A DNA stretch of 64,000 bases from Acidihalobacter aeolianus (GTDB lineage: Bacteria; Pseudomonadota; Gammaproteobacteria; DSM-5130; Acidihalobacteraceae). Under the pieces are notes generated by a model. That model did not search any database. It was not told the origin of the DNA and worked only from the letters and a program-made list of their open reading frames with translations. Shown here piece by piece: positions 39,594-49,754 of this stretch; the first letter of the stretch is position 1, and each line of letters begins with the position of its first letter. The stretch covers positions 62,001 to 126,000 of the forward strand of contig NZ_CP017448.1 of assembly GCF_001753165.1 (NCBI RefSeq), read 5' to 3'. Made by a program: the position numbers and the translations under genes.

Positions 39594-41975
39594 TCAGCTT
39601 GCGCCGGCGGTCTCGGCCAGGCGCAGCCAGGTGGGGATGACGGTGTCGGGGTTGAGCGAGATGCTCTCGATACCCTGGGCCATCAGCCACTCGGCGAGAT
39701 CCGGGTGGTCGGACGGTCCCTGGCCGCAGATGCCGACGTACTTGCCGGCCTTGCGGCAGGCCTCGATGGACATGCCGAGCAGGCGCAGCACCGCCGGGTT
39801 GCGCTCGTCGAACAGCCCGGCGACCACGCCCGAGTCGCGGTCGAGGCCCAGGGTCAGCTGGGTCATGTCGTTGGAGCCGATCGAGAAGCCGTCGAAGTAT
39901 TCGAGGAAGTCGTCGGCGAGCAGCGCGTTGGACGGCAGCTCGCACATCATCATCACCTTGAGTCCGGCCTGTCCGCGCGCGAGGCCGTTGGCGGCCAGCA
40001 GCTCGGTGACCTGGCGTGCCTCGTCCACGGTGCGCACGAAGGGGATCATGATCTGCACGTTCGTAAGCCCCATGGTCTCGCGCACATAGCGCACCGCGCG
40101 GCACTCCAGCTCGAAGCAGGGACGGAACTCCTCGGAGATGTAGCGCGAAGCGCCGCGGAAGCCGAGCATTGGGTTTTCCTCGTCCGGCTCGTAGCGGTGG
40201 CCGCCGAGGAGGTTGGCGTATTCGTTCGACTTGAAGTCGGACAGGCGCACGATCACCGTTTCCGGCGCGAAGGCCGCGCCGATGGTGGCGATGCCCTCGG
40301 CGAGACGGCGGACGTAGAACTCGATCGGATCGCCGTAGGCCTCGATGCGCTCGCGGATCTCGTCCTGCAGCTCGCTGGGCAGGCGCTCGAATTCGAGCAG
40401 CGCCTTGGGATGGATGCCGATCATGCGGTTGATGATGAACTCCAGCCGGGCGAGGCCGACGCCGCGGTGCGGGATGCCGGCGAAAGCGAAGGCACGGTCG
40501 GGGTTGCCCACGTTCATCATGATCTTGACCGGGACCTCGGGCATGGCGCCGGTGCTGATCTCGTCCACCGAGAAGTCCAGTCGGCCCGCGTAGACGTAGC
40601 CGGTGTCGCCCTCGGCGCAGGAGACGGTGACCTCGGTGCCGTCCACGAGCTGCTCGGTCGCCTGCCCGGTGCCGACCACCGCCGGGATGCCCAGCTCGCG
40701 CGCGATGATGGCGGCGTGGCAGGTGCGGCCGCCGCGGTCGGTGACCACCGCCGCCACGCGTTTCATCACCGGCTCCCAGTCGGGGTCGGTCATGCCGGTG
40801 ACGAGCACGTCGCCGTCGCGCACCTTGTCCATCTCGCTGAGGTCGTGGATCACGCGCACGGTGCCGGCGCCGATGCGGTCGCCGACCGAGCGGCCCTCGG
40901 TGAGCACCTTGCGCGGGCGCTTGTCGTTGAGCTGGTAGCGCATCATCGACTGTGCGCTGTGGCTGTGCACGGTCTCGGGCCGCGCCTGCAGCACGTAGAC
41001 CTGGCCGTCGTGACCGTCCTTGCCCCACTCGATGTCCATCGGCCGGCCGTAGTGCCGCTCGATCAGCAGCGCCTGGCGGGCCAGCGACTCGACGTCGGCG
41101 TCGTCGATGCAGAAGCGGCGGCGCTCGGCAGGATCGGTGTCGACGGTGACCACGGTTTCGCCGTGACCGGCGGGGGCGTACACGATCTTGGAGGCCTTGC
41201 CGCCGAGGGTGCGGCGCAGGATGGCGGGCCTGCCGGCCTGCAGCGTGGGCTTGTGCACGTAGAACTCGTCCGGGTTGACCGAGCCCTGCACCACCGCCTC
41301 GCCGAGGCCGTAGGAGGCGGTCACGAAGACCACGTCGCGGAAGCCGGATTCGGTGTCGATGCTGAACATCACGCCGCTGGCGCCGATGTCCGAGCGCACC
41401 ATGCGCTGGATGCCGGCGCTGAGGGCGACCTCGCTGTGCGCGAAGCCCTTGTGCACGCGGTAGGAGATGGCGCGGTCGTTGAACAGGCTGGCGAACACGG
41501 TGCGCACCGCGTCGAGGATGGCGTCGATGCCGCTGACGTTGAGCAGGGTCTCCTGCTGGCCGGCGAAGGAGGCGTCGGGCAGGTCCTCGGCGGTGGCCGA
41601 TGAGCGCACGGCGAAAGACGGCGCGGGGCCGCTTTCCGCCTTCAGGCGGGCGAAGGCCTCGCGGATGGCGGCTTCCAGCGCCGGCGGGAAGGGCTGGGCC
41701 ATGAGCCAGCTGCGGATCTCCGCGCCAGCCGCCGCGAGGGCGTTGACGTCGTCGACGTTCAGGGGCTCCAGCCGCGCACGGATGCGCGCGTCCAGGGATT
41801 CGTGGGCGAGGAATTCGCGGTAGGCGTCGGCGGTGGTGGCGAATCCGTTCGGCACCTGCACCCCGAGTTCGCTCAGATGGCTGATCATCTCGCCCAGCGA
41901 GGCGTTCTTGCCGCCGACCTCGCCGACTTCGCGCATGCCGACCTGGTTGAACCAGAGCACGTATTCAGTTCCCAT
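39594..41975 (-). CDS. ppsA: Phosphoenolpyruvate synthase
   Basis: Converts pyruvate, ATP and water to PEP, AMP and phosphate. The 793 residues match E. coli PpsA in length. The N-terminal ATP-grasp domain is recognised by [20 protein letters not shown], the swivelling phosphohistidine domain by [21 protein letters not shown] (catalytic His), and the C-terminal PEP/pyruvate barrel by [19 protein letters not shown] and [14 protein letters not shown] 41975 gives the standard MGTEYVLWF start with GGAG ahead. Read divergently from its regulator, as is usual in gammaproteobacteria. Confidence 0.96.
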   Translation of the reverse strand: MGTEYVLWFNQVGMREVGEVGGKNASLGEMISHLSELGVQVPNGFATTADAYREFLAHESLDARIRARLEPLNVDDVNALAAAGAEIRSWLMAQPFPPALEAAIREAFARLKAESGPAPSFAVRSSATAEDLPDASFAGQQETLLNVSGIDAILDAVRTVFASLFNDRAISYRVHKGFAHSEVALSAGIQRMVRSDIGASGVMFSIDTESGFRDVVFVTASYGLGEAVVQGSVNPDEFYVHKPTLQAGRPAILRRTLGGKASKIVYAPAGHGETVVTVDTDPAERRRFCIDDADVESLARQALLIERHYGRPMDIEWGKDGHDGQVYVLQARPETVHSHSAQSMMRYQLNDKRPRKVLTEGRSVGDRIGAGTVRVIHDLSEMDKVRDGDVLVTGMTDPDWEPVMKRVAAVVTDRGGRTCHAAIIARELGIPAVVGTGQATEQLVDGTEVTVSCAEGDTGYVYAGRLDFSVDEISTGAMPEVPVKIMMNVGNPDRAFAFAGIPHRGVGLARLEFIINRMIGIHPKALLEFERLPSELQDEIRERIEAYGDPIEFYVRRLAEGIATIGAAFAPETVIVRLSDFKSNEYANLLGGHRYEPDEENPMLGFRGASRYISEEFRPCFELECRAVRYVRETMGLTNVQIMIPFVRTVDEARQVTELLAANGLARGQAGLKVMMMCELPSNALLADDFLEYFDGFSIGSNDMTQLTLGLDRDSGVVAGLFDERNPAVLRLLGMSIEACRKAGKYVGICGQGPSDHPDLAEWLMAQGIESISLNPDTVIPTWLRLAETAGAS

Positions 41976-42044
41976 GTGCCATCTCCTATGCTTTTGCGTT
42001 CGTATGCAACGGTTGGTGCCGGCTAAATGGAGGCGGACAGAGGG

Positions 42045-42866
42045 ATGGGCAAGGTGCGCGGGGTTTTCTTTCTGTCCGACCGGACCGGCATTACCGCGGA
42101 AACGCTGGGGAACATGCTGCTCACCCAGTTCTCGGGGGTGCAGTTCGATCGGATCACCATACCCTTTATCAACTCGGCGGCAAAGGCAGAGGAGACCGTG
42201 CGGCGCATCAACGCTTACCGCGACCGGCACGGCGAGCCGCCGCTGATCTTCAGCACCGCCGTCGACGACGACATCCGCGCCATCCTGGCGACCGCCGGCG
42301 GCGTGTTCATGGACTTCTTCGAGTCCTTCATCGCCCGCCTGGAGGACAGCCTAGGCGCGCCCGCCTCGCACTCCGTGGGCCTGGCCCACGGCGCCAACCC
42401 CGGCACCTACCAGCGGCGCATCGAGGCGGTGAACTTCGCGCTGGCGCACGACGACGGCGCGCGCATGGACCACTACGCCGAGGCCGACCTGATCCTGCTC
42501 GCGCCCTCGCGCTGCGGCAAGACACCCACCTGCCTGTATCTCGCTCTGCAGCACGGCCTGCGCGCGGCCAATCTGCCGCTGACCGAGGAGGTGCTGGAGG
42601 CCGAGCGGCTGCCCGAACCGCTGACCCGCTTCCGCAGCAAGCTGTTCGGGCTGACCATCGACGCCGAGCGGCTGGCGCAGATCCGCAGCGAGCGCCTGCC
42701 GAACAGCCGCTACGCCTCGCGCGAACAGTGCGCCCGCGAGCTGCGCCTCGCACAGGGCGTGTACCGCCGGCTGGGCACGCCGTCGCTGGACGCCACGCAC
42801 GTTTCCGTCGAGGAGATCGCCACCCACATCATTCACCAGATGGGGCTGAAGACGATTCTGCGCTGA
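42045..42866 (+). CDS. ppsR: PEP synthase regulatory kinase/phosphorylase (PpsR, DUF299)
   Basis: A 273-residue bifunctional enzyme that inactivates PpsA by ADP-dependent phosphorylation and reactivates it by phosphate-dependent removal. The family opening [19 protein letters not shown] and the P-loop [15 protein letters not shown] are present. A start at 42027 would add six residues. 42045 is preferred from the family's usual MGKxRxVFFLSD opening, though the ribosome binding site is not decisive. It lies divergent to ppsA. Confidence 0.93.
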   Translation: MGKVRGVFFLSDRTGITAETLGNMLLTQFSGVQFDRITIPFINSAAKAEETVRRINAYRDRHGEPPLIFSTAVDDDIRAILATAGGVFMDFFESFIARLEDSLGAPASHSVGLAHGANPGTYQRRIEAVNFALAHDDGARMDHYAEADLILLAPSRCGKTPTCLYLALQHGLRAANLPLTEEVLEAERLPEPLTRFRSKLFGLTIDAERLAQIRSERLPNSRYASREQCARELRLAQGVYRRLGTPSLDATHVSVEEIATHIIHQMGLKTILR

Positions 42867-42881
42867 GCGACGAGAATGTGC

Positions 42882-42929
42882 TTGTCAATGTTCGATGGAT
42901 GTTCTAAATTGGCCTCGCCATCGAACATT
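42882..42929 (+). promoter_or_regulatory. Promoter and operator dyad of the lexA-like gene
   Basis: TTGTCA (42882-42887), a 17-bp spacer and TAAATT (42905-42910) form a sigma-70 promoter. A perfect 12-bp inverted repeat, AATGTTCGATGG (42887-42898) and CCATCGAACATT (42918-42929), brackets the -10 box with centres 31 bp apart, about three helical turns. It does not look like the E. coli CTGT-N8-ACAG box. Probable self-repression site. Confidence 0.6.
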
Positions 42930-42943
42930 CATGGGACGTTCTC

Positions 42944-43531
42944 ATGCATCCGCGCCAATACGAAATCCTGCAGTGCATTCGCGACCACGTCGCCCGCCAT
43001 GGCCGCTCGCCCACCCTGGCCGAGATCGGCGCCGCGCTGGGCGTCGGCCGCAACACCGTGCACTACCACGTGCAGTCGATGCTTGCCGCCGGTCTGCTGG
43101 AGCAGGAATCCGGCTGGCGCGGCCTGCGCATCCCGCAGGATCCGGCCGGCCCCTACGCCATCCCGCTGGCCGGGCGTATCGCCGCCGGCCGCCCGATCGA
43201 GGCGATCCCGGGGCAGGAAAGCATCGACCTCGCCGCGCTGCTGCTCGGCCCCGGTCGCTATGCCCTGATCGTCAAGGGCGATTCGATGATCGACGCCGGC
43301 ATCTTCGACGGCGACTACGTGGTCATGGAGCGGCGCGACAGCGCCGAGGACGGCGACATCGTCGCCGCGCTGATCGACGGCGAGGAGGCGACCCTCAAGC
43401 GCCTGCGTCGTACCAGCGGCGGCGAGGTGCTGCTGATCCCGGAGAACGTCGACATGGCGCCCATGCACTTCGACCCCCGCCGCGTGAGCATCCAGGGCGT
43501 CCTGGTCGCCCAGCTCCGCCGCTACCGCTAG
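42944..43531 (+). CDS. lexA: LexA-family repressor/autoprotease
   Basis: 195 residues. The N-terminal winged helix (SPTLAEIGAALGVGRNTVHYHVQSML) is followed by the Ala-Gly cleavage site in PLAGRIAAGRPIEA, the catalytic serine in KGDSMIDAGIFDGD and the catalytic lysine in EEATLKRL. The HTH reads differently from classical LexA (RNTVHYHV), in keeping with the unusual operator. It is 11 bases ahead of a Y-family polymerase gene, so cleavage after DNA damage should release that polymerase. It may be a second, specialised LexA. Confidence 0.9.
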   Translation: MHPRQYEILQCIRDHVARHGRSPTLAEIGAALGVGRNTVHYHVQSMLAAGLLEQESGWRGLRIPQDPAGPYAIPLAGRIAAGRPIEAIPGQESIDLAALLLGPGRYALIVKGDSMIDAGIFDGDYVVMERRDSAEDGDIVAALIDGEEATLKRLRRTSGGEVLLIPENVDMAPMHFDPRRVSIQGVLVAQLRRYR

Positions 43532-43542
43532 AGGACGCCGCC

Positions 43543-44802
43543 ATGCGCACAACCGCCACAACGCCCGACAACGACATCGACCGCCGCTGGTCGCGGGCCA
43601 TCGTCCTGGTCGACATGAATGCCTTCTTCGCCTCGATCGAGCAGCTCGACAACCCGTCGCTGCGCGGCCGGCCGGTGGCCGTCACCAACGGCGACCAGGG
43701 CACCTGCATCATCACCTGTTCCTACGAGGCACGCGCCTTCGGCATCCACACCGGCATGCGCCTGCCCGAGGCGCGGCGACGCTGCCCCGAGCTGGTCCGC
43801 ATCACCGCGCGCTCGACGCGCTACGCGGAGATCTCGGCGCGCATCATGTCCGCGCTGGAGGCGATCACGCCCGACATCGAGGTGTTCTCGGTGGACGAGG
43901 CCTTCCTTGACGTCACCCACGTGCAGCGTCTGCACGGCGCCCCACCGGTGATCGCCAAGATGGTGCAGCGGCTGGTGCGCGAGGTTTCCGGGCTGCCCTG
44001 TTCGGTCGGCGTCGCCGGCGACAAGACCACCGCCAAGTGGGCGGCCAAGCAGCGCAAGCCGGAAGGCCTGACCGTGGTGCCGCCGTGGGAGACCGCGCTG
44101 CGTCTGCACGACGTGCCGGTCACCGAGCTGTGCGGCGTCGGTCGCGGCATCGGCAACTTCCTCGCCAGCCGCGGGGTGGTCACCTGCGGCGACATGGCGC
44201 GTCTGCCGGTGAGCGAACTGGCGCAGCGCTGGGGCAACATCGGCCGGCGCATCTGGCTGATGGCGCAGGGACGCGATCCGGAGCCGATCAGGCGCGACGT
44301 CGCCGACCCCAAGAGCGTCGGTCACGGCAAGGTGCTGCCGCCGGCGACGCGCGATCCGCAGCTGCTCGCGGCCTACCTCGAACGCATGGCGCACAAGGTC
44401 GCCACGCGCCTGCGCCGGCACGGCCTGGAGGCGCAGCAGTATTTCATCGGCCTGCGCACCGACGACGGCTGGCTCGGCGGGCGCCACCTGACGCCGCGGC
44501 CGAGCGACGACGGACATGCCATCGCGGCCCTGTGCCGGCGGGTGCTGGCGCGCGCCTGGGAGGGTCAGGGCGTGCATCAGGTACAGGTCACCGCGCTCGA
44601 TCCGGTAAAGGCCGACTGCCAGCTGGAGCTTTTCGGCGAGCCCGCCGAGCCGCGGCGCCAGGCGGTCAATCGCGCCGTCGACCGCGTCAACCGCCGTTTC
44701 GGCGATCAGGCGCTGTCGCCCGCCTCGCTGCTCGGTCGCGTGCCGCTGCACGACGTCATCGCCCCCGCCTGGAAACCCGACGGCATCCGCCGCACGGTGT
44801 GA
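43543..44802 (+). CDS. Y-family DNA polymerase (DinB/UmuC-like)
   Basis: A 419-residue translesion polymerase. The palm has IVLVDMNAFFASIEQLDNP (first metal Asp) and EVFSVDEAFLDVTH (Asp-Glu pair). CSVGVAGDKTTAKWAAKQ and a helix-hairpin-helix (CGVGRGIGNFLASRGV) follow, then a little-finger domain. It lacks a canonical beta-clamp tail of the QL[SD]LF type, but CQLELFG near residue 360 is a possible clamp-binding motif. The ATG at 43543 follows GAGGA. Co-transcribed with the LexA-like gene as an SOS-type mutagenesis unit. Confidence 0.93.
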   Translation: MRTTATTPDNDIDRRWSRAIVLVDMNAFFASIEQLDNPSLRGRPVAVTNGDQGTCIITCSYEARAFGIHTGMRLPEARRRCPELVRITARSTRYAEISARIMSALEAITPDIEVFSVDEAFLDVTHVQRLHGAPPVIAKMVQRLVREVSGLPCSVGVAGDKTTAKWAAKQRKPEGLTVVPPWETALRLHDVPVTELCGVGRGIGNFLASRGVVTCGDMARLPVSELAQRWGNIGRRIWLMAQGRDPEPIRRDVADPKSVGHGKVLPPATRDPQLLAAYLERMAHKVATRLRRHGLEAQQYFIGLRTDDGWLGGRHLTPRPSDDGHAIAALCRRVLARAWEGQGVHQVQVTALDPVKADCQLELFGEPAEPRRQAVNRAVDRVNRRFGDQALSPASLLGRVPLHDVIAPAWKPDGIRRTV

Positions 44803-44847
44803 CCCGAGCGCGCTTGCGCGCGCATTCAAAAGCGCGGCCTCCTGCGT

Positions 44848-44864
44848 GTAAACTGCCTGTTTAC
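44848..44864. promoter_or_regulatory. Small palindrome upstream of glcD
   Basis: GTAAAC-TGCCT-GTTTAC, extended on both sides by CGTG and CACG with one-base offset. It lies 70 bases ahead of glcD in a 131-base gap and is a plausible operator for the glycolate genes. No assigned regulator gene is adjacent. Confidence 0.35.
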
Positions 44865-44933
44865 CACGCGCCCGGCACGTCCCGCCGGCGCGTGGCGCCA
44901 CAAGATAGCGACGGGGCGGCAGGAGGAGACAAG

Positions 44934-46421
44934 GTGGCGCAACACAGCGAGGGGCCGGCAGCGGGGGTCGATCGCGAGCGCCTGATCGAGGCGCTCGAGG
45001 CAGTGGTTCCGGAGTCCGCCCTGCTTATTTCCGAGGAGGAGCGGCGGCCCTACGAGTGCGACGGGCTGACCGCCTACCGGCGCCTGCCGATGCTGGTGGT
45101 GCTGCCCGAGACAGTCGAGCAGGTGCAGGCGGTGCTGCGCATCTGCCATCAGCAACAGGTTCCGGTGGTGGCGCGCGGTGCCGGTACCGGGCTGTCGGGC
45201 GGTGCACTGCCGCATGCCGGCGGTGTACTGTTGTCGCTCGCCAGATTCAACCGCATCCTCAAGATCGACACGCTGGCGCGCACCGCGCGCGTGCAGCCCG
45301 GTGTGCGCAACCTCGCGATCAGCGAGGCGGCGCGTCCCTACGGCCTCTACTACGCCCCCGACCCCTCGTCGCAGATCGCCTGCAGCATCGGCGGCAACGT
45401 CGCGGAAAACGCGGGTGGGGTGCACTGCCTGAAGTACGGCCTGACCGTACACAACGTGCTGAAGCTCGAAATGGTCACCATCGAGGGCGAGCGGATCACG
45501 CTGGGCGGCGATGCACTGGATGCGCCGGGCTACGATCTGCTCGCGCTGATGCACGGTTCGGAGGGCATGCTCGGGGTGATCGTCGAGATCACCGTGCGTC
45601 TGCTGCCGGTGCCCGAGCGGGCGCAGGTGGTGATGGCCGCATTCGACAGCGTGGCCGCCGCCGGCGCCGCGGTCGGTGCGATCATCGCGGCGGGCATCGT
45701 CCCGGCGGGTCTGGAGATGATGGACGGTTTCGCGATCGAGGCGGCGGAGGCCTTCGTGCACGCCGGCTATCCGCTGGACGCCGCGGCCATCCTGCTGGTC
45801 GAGCTCGACGGTACCAACGAGGAGGTGTCCGACCAGATCCTCCAGATCCACGACCTGCTCAAGCAGGCGGGGGCGACCGGCCTGCGCACGGCGCAGGACG
45901 AGGCCGAGCGCCAGCGCCTGTGGCTAGGGCGCAAGGCGGCCTTCCCCGCTGTCGGGCGGCTGTCGCCGGACTACTACTGTATGGACGGGACCATTCCGCG
46001 CGGCCGCCTGCCCGAGGTGCTGAACGGCATCGCCGCGCTCAGCCGCGAATACGGCCTGCGCGTGGCCAACGTGTTCCACGCCGGCGACGGCAACCTGCAC
46101 CCGCTGATCCTCTACGACGCCAACGTGCCCAGCGAACTGGACAGTACCGAGGAATTCGGCGGCCGTATCCTGGAGCTGTGCGTAGCCGTCGGCGGCACGG
46201 TGACCGGCGAACATGGCGTCGGCGTGGAGAAGATCGACCAGATGTGCGTGCAGTTCGCCAGCGCCGAGCTGAGCCAGTTCCATGCCGTCAAGGCGGCCTT
46301 CGACGCGGCGGGCCTGCTCAATCCGGGCAAGGCCGTGCCCACCCTGCAGCGCTGTGCCGAATTCGGCGCCATGCACGTGCACGGCGGCGCGCTGCCCTTC
46401 CCCGAACTGGAGCGCTTCTAG
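44934..46421 (+). CDS. glcD: Glycolate oxidase subunit GlcD
   Basis: FAD-linked catalytic subunit that oxidises glycolate to glyoxylate at the membrane. In 495 residues it shows the FAD_binding_4 segment (VPVVARGAGTGLSGGALP, NRILKIDTLARTARVQPG, SIGGNVAENAGGVHC). It also has the C-terminal FAD-oxidase domain with NVFHAGDGNLHPLILYD and VTGEHGVGVEK. Start GTG 44934 has an AGGAGGAGAC ribosome binding site and the normal length. In an autotroph this salvages phosphoglycolate from photorespiration. Confidence 0.94.
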   Translation: MAQHSEGPAAGVDRERLIEALEAVVPESALLISEEERRPYECDGLTAYRRLPMLVVLPETVEQVQAVLRICHQQQVPVVARGAGTGLSGGALPHAGGVLLSLARFNRILKIDTLARTARVQPGVRNLAISEAARPYGLYYAPDPSSQIACSIGGNVAENAGGVHCLKYGLTVHNVLKLEMVTIEGERITLGGDALDAPGYDLLALMHGSEGMLGVIVEITVRLLPVPERAQVVMAAFDSVAAAGAAVGAIIAAGIVPAGLEMMDGFAIEAAEAFVHAGYPLDAAAILLVELDGTNEEVSDQILQIHDLLKQAGATGLRTAQDEAERQRLWLGRKAAFPAVGRLSPDYYCMDGTIPRGRLPEVLNGIAALSREYGLRVANVFHAGDGNLHPLILYDANVPSELDSTEEFGGRILELCVAVGGTVTGEHGVGVEKIDQMCVQFASAELSQFHAVKAAFDAAGLLNPGKAVPTLQRCAEFGAMHVHGGALPFPELERF

Positions 46422-46422
46422 G

Positions 46423-47487
46423 ATGGCGGACTCGGACATCGCCGCGGCATTGGCCGACGAGGTGCGTGCGGCCGCCGAAGCCGGGCGCGGCCTGCAGATC
46501 GTCGGCAGCGGCAGCAAGGGTTTTCTCGGACGCTCCGGCGCCGAGATCGCGCTCGCGGTCGGCGGACATTGCGGTATCGTGCACTACGAGCCGGTGGAAC
46601 TGGTGCTCACCGCACGCGCCGGCACGCCGCTTGCGGAGATCGAGGCCGCGCTGGCCGAACACGGCCAGATGCTGCCCTTCGAGCCGCCGCACTTCGGCCC
46701 CGATGCGACCCTGGGTGGCACGCTGGCAACCAATCTTTCCGGTCCACGGCGGCCTTTCGCCGGTGCCGCGCGCGACTTCGTGCTCGGCACCCGCGTGGTC
46801 AATGGCCGCGGCGAGGTGCTGCGCTTCGGCGGCGAGGTGATGAAGAACGTCGCCGGCTACGACGTGTCGCGCCTGATGGCCGGCAGCCACGGCACCCTGG
46901 GCGTGTTGCTGGAGGCCAGCCTCAAGGTGCTGCCGCGTCCGCAGGTCGAGATGACCCTGCGCCAGGAGTTCGCGCCCGCGGAGGCGATCCGCCAGCTCAA
47001 CCTCTGGGCCGCTCAGCCGCTACCGTTGAGCGCCGGTGCCTACGACGGCGAGCACGTCTACGTCCGGCTTTCCGGTACCGAAACCGGGGTGCTGGCCGCG
47101 CATCGGCGGATCGGCGGCGAGGCGGTGGCGGACGGCAAGGCCTACTGGCGCCGGTTGCGCGAGCACGAACACGCCTTTTTCGACCATCCGGGACCACTGT
47201 GGCGGTTCAGCGTGGCGCCGACCGCCGCCCCGATCGAGCTGCCCGGACACTGGCTGGTCGACTGGGCCGGGGCCCAGCGCTGGTACAGCGGCGACGCGGA
47301 ACCCGGCGCGGTGCGCCAGGCCGCGGCGCGCGCCGGCGGGCATGCCACGCTGTGGCGCGGCGAGGTCGACGCGCCACGCTACACGCCGCTGGCCCCCGCG
47401 CTGCTCGCGCTGCACCGGCGGGTGAAGGCCGCCCTGGACCCGTTCGGCATCTTCAATCCGGGCCATCCCCTGTATCCGCAGGCCTAG
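46423..47487 (+). CDS. glcE: Glycolate oxidase subunit GlcE
   Basis: A 354-residue FAD-binding subunit. GGHCGIVHYEPVELVLTARAG and PPHFGPDATLGGTLATNLSG show the FAD_binding_4 fold, ending in FGIFNPGHPLYPQ. It begins one base after the glcD stop, so translation is coupled. The reduced ridge of the GlcE family (no catalytic C-terminal domain) fits its accessory role. Confidence 0.92.
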   Translation: MADSDIAAALADEVRAAAEAGRGLQIVGSGSKGFLGRSGAEIALAVGGHCGIVHYEPVELVLTARAGTPLAEIEAALAEHGQMLPFEPPHFGPDATLGGTLATNLSGPRRPFAGAARDFVLGTRVVNGRGEVLRFGGEVMKNVAGYDVSRLMAGSHGTLGVLLEASLKVLPRPQVEMTLRQEFAPAEAIRQLNLWAAQPLPLSAGAYDGEHVYVRLSGTETGVLAAHRRIGGEAVADGKAYWRRLREHEHAFFDHPGPLWRFSVAPTAAPIELPGHWLVDWAGAQRWYSGDAEPGAVRQAAARAGGHATLWRGEVDAPRYTPLAPALLALHRRVKAALDPFGIFNPGHPLYPQA

Positions 47488-47514
47488 CGCCGTGACGATC
47501 CTGCGAGGAGCTTC

Positions 47515-48732
47515 ATGCAGACCCATCTGAGCCAGGCATTGCTGAACACCGCCGACGGGCGCGAGGCGGAATCCATCCTGCGCGCCTGCGTGCACTGCGG
47601 CTTCTGCAACGCCACCTGTCCGACCTACCAGCTGCTCGGCGACGAACTGGACGGTCCGCGCGGGCGCATCTACCAGATCAAGCAGATGCTGGAAGGTGAG
47701 CCGGCCGGCCCGCAGACCCGGCTGCATCTCGACCGTTGCCTGCAGTGCCGAGCCTGCGAGACCACCTGTCCCTCGGGGGTGCACTACGCGAGGCTGGCCG
47801 AAATCGGACGTGCCGCGATCGAACTTCAACAGCCGCGAGGCTGGCGCGCCGCGCTGTTCCGTTGGGGGCTGCGCCGGGTGCTGCCGTATACGGGCCGCTT
47901 CGCCGCCCTGCTCTGGCTGGGCCGCATGGCCGAGCCGTTCATCCCGCGCCGGATACGCCCGACCCTGCCCCAGGTTCGACCGGCCGGCGCGTGGCCGCGC
48001 ATGCGTCACGACCGGACGATGCTGCTGCTGGACGGCTGCGTGCAGCCGGCAGCCACGCCGCTCACCAATGCGGCCACGGCGCGCGTGTTCGAGCGCCTGG
48101 GCATCCGCCTGGAGCGGCCGTCGGGTCAGGGCTGTTGCGGCGCGGTCAGCTACCACCTCAACGCGCGCGAGGAAGGGCTCACGCATGCAAGACGCAATAT
48201 CGACGCCTGGTGGCCGGCGATCGAAGCCGGTGCCGAAGCGCTGGTGATCACGGCGAGCGGTTGTGGGCTGCAGGTCAAGGAATACGGCGAGCTGCTGCGC
48301 GAGGACCCGGCGTATGCCGAAAAGGCCGCACGCATCAGCGCGCTGGCGCGCGACGTGGCCGAGGTGCTGACGGTCGAGGACCTGTCGTCCCTGCCCCGCG
48401 GCGACGGGCGGCGCGTCGCCTTTCATGCGCCCTGCACGCTGCAGCACGGACAGCGCCAGAACGGCACGGTAGAGGGCATCCTGCGCAGGCTGGGCTACGA
48501 ACTGACGCCGGTGGCTGACGCACACCTGTGCTGCGGCAGCGCCGGAACCTACTCGATCCTGCAGCCGGAACTCTCGCGGCAGCTGCGCGACGGCAAGCTG
48601 CGCGCGCTGACCGCGGGCGAACCGGAAGTCATCGCCACCGCCAACGTCGGCTGCCAGCTGCACCTGCAGCAGGGCTGCAACAGCCACGTGCGCCACTGGA
48701 TCGAGTTGCTCGACCCGGCACCGCCGGGCTGA
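47515..48732 (+). CDS. glcF: Glycolate oxidase iron-sulfur subunit GlcF
   Basis: 405 residues with two ferredoxin-type clusters, CVHCGFCNATCPTY and CLQCRACETTCPSG, and two CCG-type domains (SGQGCCGAVSYH; CCGSAGTYS). It passes electrons from GlcDE to the quinone pool. AGGAG lies before ATG 47515. The trio is complete and in the standard order D-E-F. Confidence 0.94.
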   Translation: MQTHLSQALLNTADGREAESILRACVHCGFCNATCPTYQLLGDELDGPRGRIYQIKQMLEGEPAGPQTRLHLDRCLQCRACETTCPSGVHYARLAEIGRAAIELQQPRGWRAALFRWGLRRVLPYTGRFAALLWLGRMAEPFIPRRIRPTLPQVRPAGAWPRMRHDRTMLLLDGCVQPAATPLTNAATARVFERLGIRLERPSGQGCCGAVSYHLNAREEGLTHARRNIDAWWPAIEAGAEALVITASGCGLQVKEYGELLREDPAYAEKAARISALARDVAEVLTVEDLSSLPRGDGRRVAFHAPCTLQHGQRQNGTVEGILRRLGYELTPVADAHLCCGSAGTYSILQPELSRQLRDGKLRALTAGEPEVIATANVGCQLHLQQGCNSHVRHWIELLDPAPPG

Positions 48733-48742
48733 GATCGCGCGT

Positions 48743-49276
48743 TCACGGCGTCTGGCGCCATTCTCCGGGCACCAGCCCATCCAGCGTCCACGAGCCGATG
48801 CGGTAGCGGATCAGGCGCAGCGTGGGGTGGCCGACCGCGGCGGTCATGCGGCGCACCTGGCGGTTGCGGCCCTCGTTCAGCGTGAGCAGCAGCCAGCTGG
48901 TGGGAATCGCGCGGCGCACGCGGATCGGCGGGTCGCGCGGCCACAGGATTGGCGGCACCTCGATGCGCACCGCCTTGGCCGGCAGCGTGAGGCCGTCGCG
49001 TAGCTCCACACCGCTGCGCAGCAAGGCGAGCGCGGCCTCGTCGGGCTCGCCTTCCACCTGCACCCAATAGGCCTTGCTCATCTTCTGCGCCGGGTCGGCG
49101 ATGCGATGCTGCAGCGAGCCGTCGTCGGTGAGCAGCAGCAGGCCCTCGCTGTCGCGGTCCAGGCGCCCCGCGGCATACACGCCGGGCACGGGGATGTAGT
49201 CCGCCAGCGTCTGCCGGCCGTCCCCATCGGTGAATTGCGGCAGCACCCCGTAGGGCTTGTTGAACAGGATCAGCAC
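48743..49276 (-). CDS. 23S rRNA pseudouridine synthase, RluE-like
   Basis: A 177-residue Rsu-family synthase without an S4 domain, the size of RluE. It opens [14 protein letters not shown], and the catalytic Asp lies in [16 protein letters not shown]. The C-terminal RNA-contact motif is [22 protein letters not shown]. RluE modifies U2457 of 23S rRNA. The position is assumed from the family. It is ten bases from the convergent glcF stop and ahead of lspA. Confidence 0.9.
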   Translation of the reverse strand: MLILFNKPYGVLPQFTDGDGRQTLADYIPVPGVYAAGRLDRDSEGLLLLTDDGSLQHRIADPAQKMSKAYWVQVEGEPDEAALALLRSGVELRDGLTLPAKAVRIEVPPILWPRDPPIRVRRAIPTSWLLLTLNEGRNRQVRRMTAAVGHPTLRLIRYRIGSWTLDGLVPGEWRQTP

Positions 49277-49286
49277 GGCGCCCGCC

Positions 49287-49754
49287 TCAGCGGCGGAACA
49301 GCGTGCGGACGACGAGGATGGCGGCGCCGACGGTGATGGCCGAATCGGCGAGGTTGAACACCGGCCAGTGCCACTGTTTGTAATACAGGTCGATGTAGTC
49401 GATCACGTGATCGCGCACCACCCGGTCGAGGGCGTTGCTCAGCGCGCCGCCCAGGATCAGCGACACGGCGGCGCCCACCCAGCGCTCGCGCGGGCCGAGC
49501 CGGAGCAGCCAGGTCACCAGCGCGAGGGCGACGACCGCGGCCAGCGCGATGAACAGCCAGCGCTGCCAGCCGCCGGCGCCGCTCAGCATGCTGAACGCGG
49601 CGCCGGTGTTGAACACCAGGGTGAGGTTGAAGCCCGGGAGGATCGGCACCGGCCGGCCGTAGGGCAGCGCCTGCAGGGCCAGCCACTTGCTCGCCTGATC
49701 GAGGGCGATGACGATCGCGGCGAGCCAGAGCCAGCGTAGCCCGCGACGGTTCAT
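49287..49754 (-). CDS. lspA: Lipoprotein signal peptidase (signal peptidase II)
   Basis: A 155-residue inner-membrane aspartyl protease that cleaves signal peptides of lipoproteins. Four hydrophobic helices; the [10 protein letters not shown] loop and the catalytic aspartates in [11 protein letters not shown] and VFNLADSAI are present. ATG 49754 overlaps the ileS stop by four bases, a common ileS-lspA coupling. Confidence 0.95.
   Translation of the reverse strand: MNRRGLRWLWLAAIVIALDQASKWLALQALPYGRPVPILPGFNLTLVFNTGAAFSMLSGAGGWQRWLFIALAAVVALALVTWLLRLGPRERWVGAAVSLILGGALSNALDRVVRDHVIDYIDLYYKQWHWPVFNLADSAITVGAAILVVRTLFRR

Noticed and set aside
39528-41603. 691-codon plus-strand frame opposite ppsA
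   Set aside because: Shadow of ppsA, whose catalytic motifs are complete.
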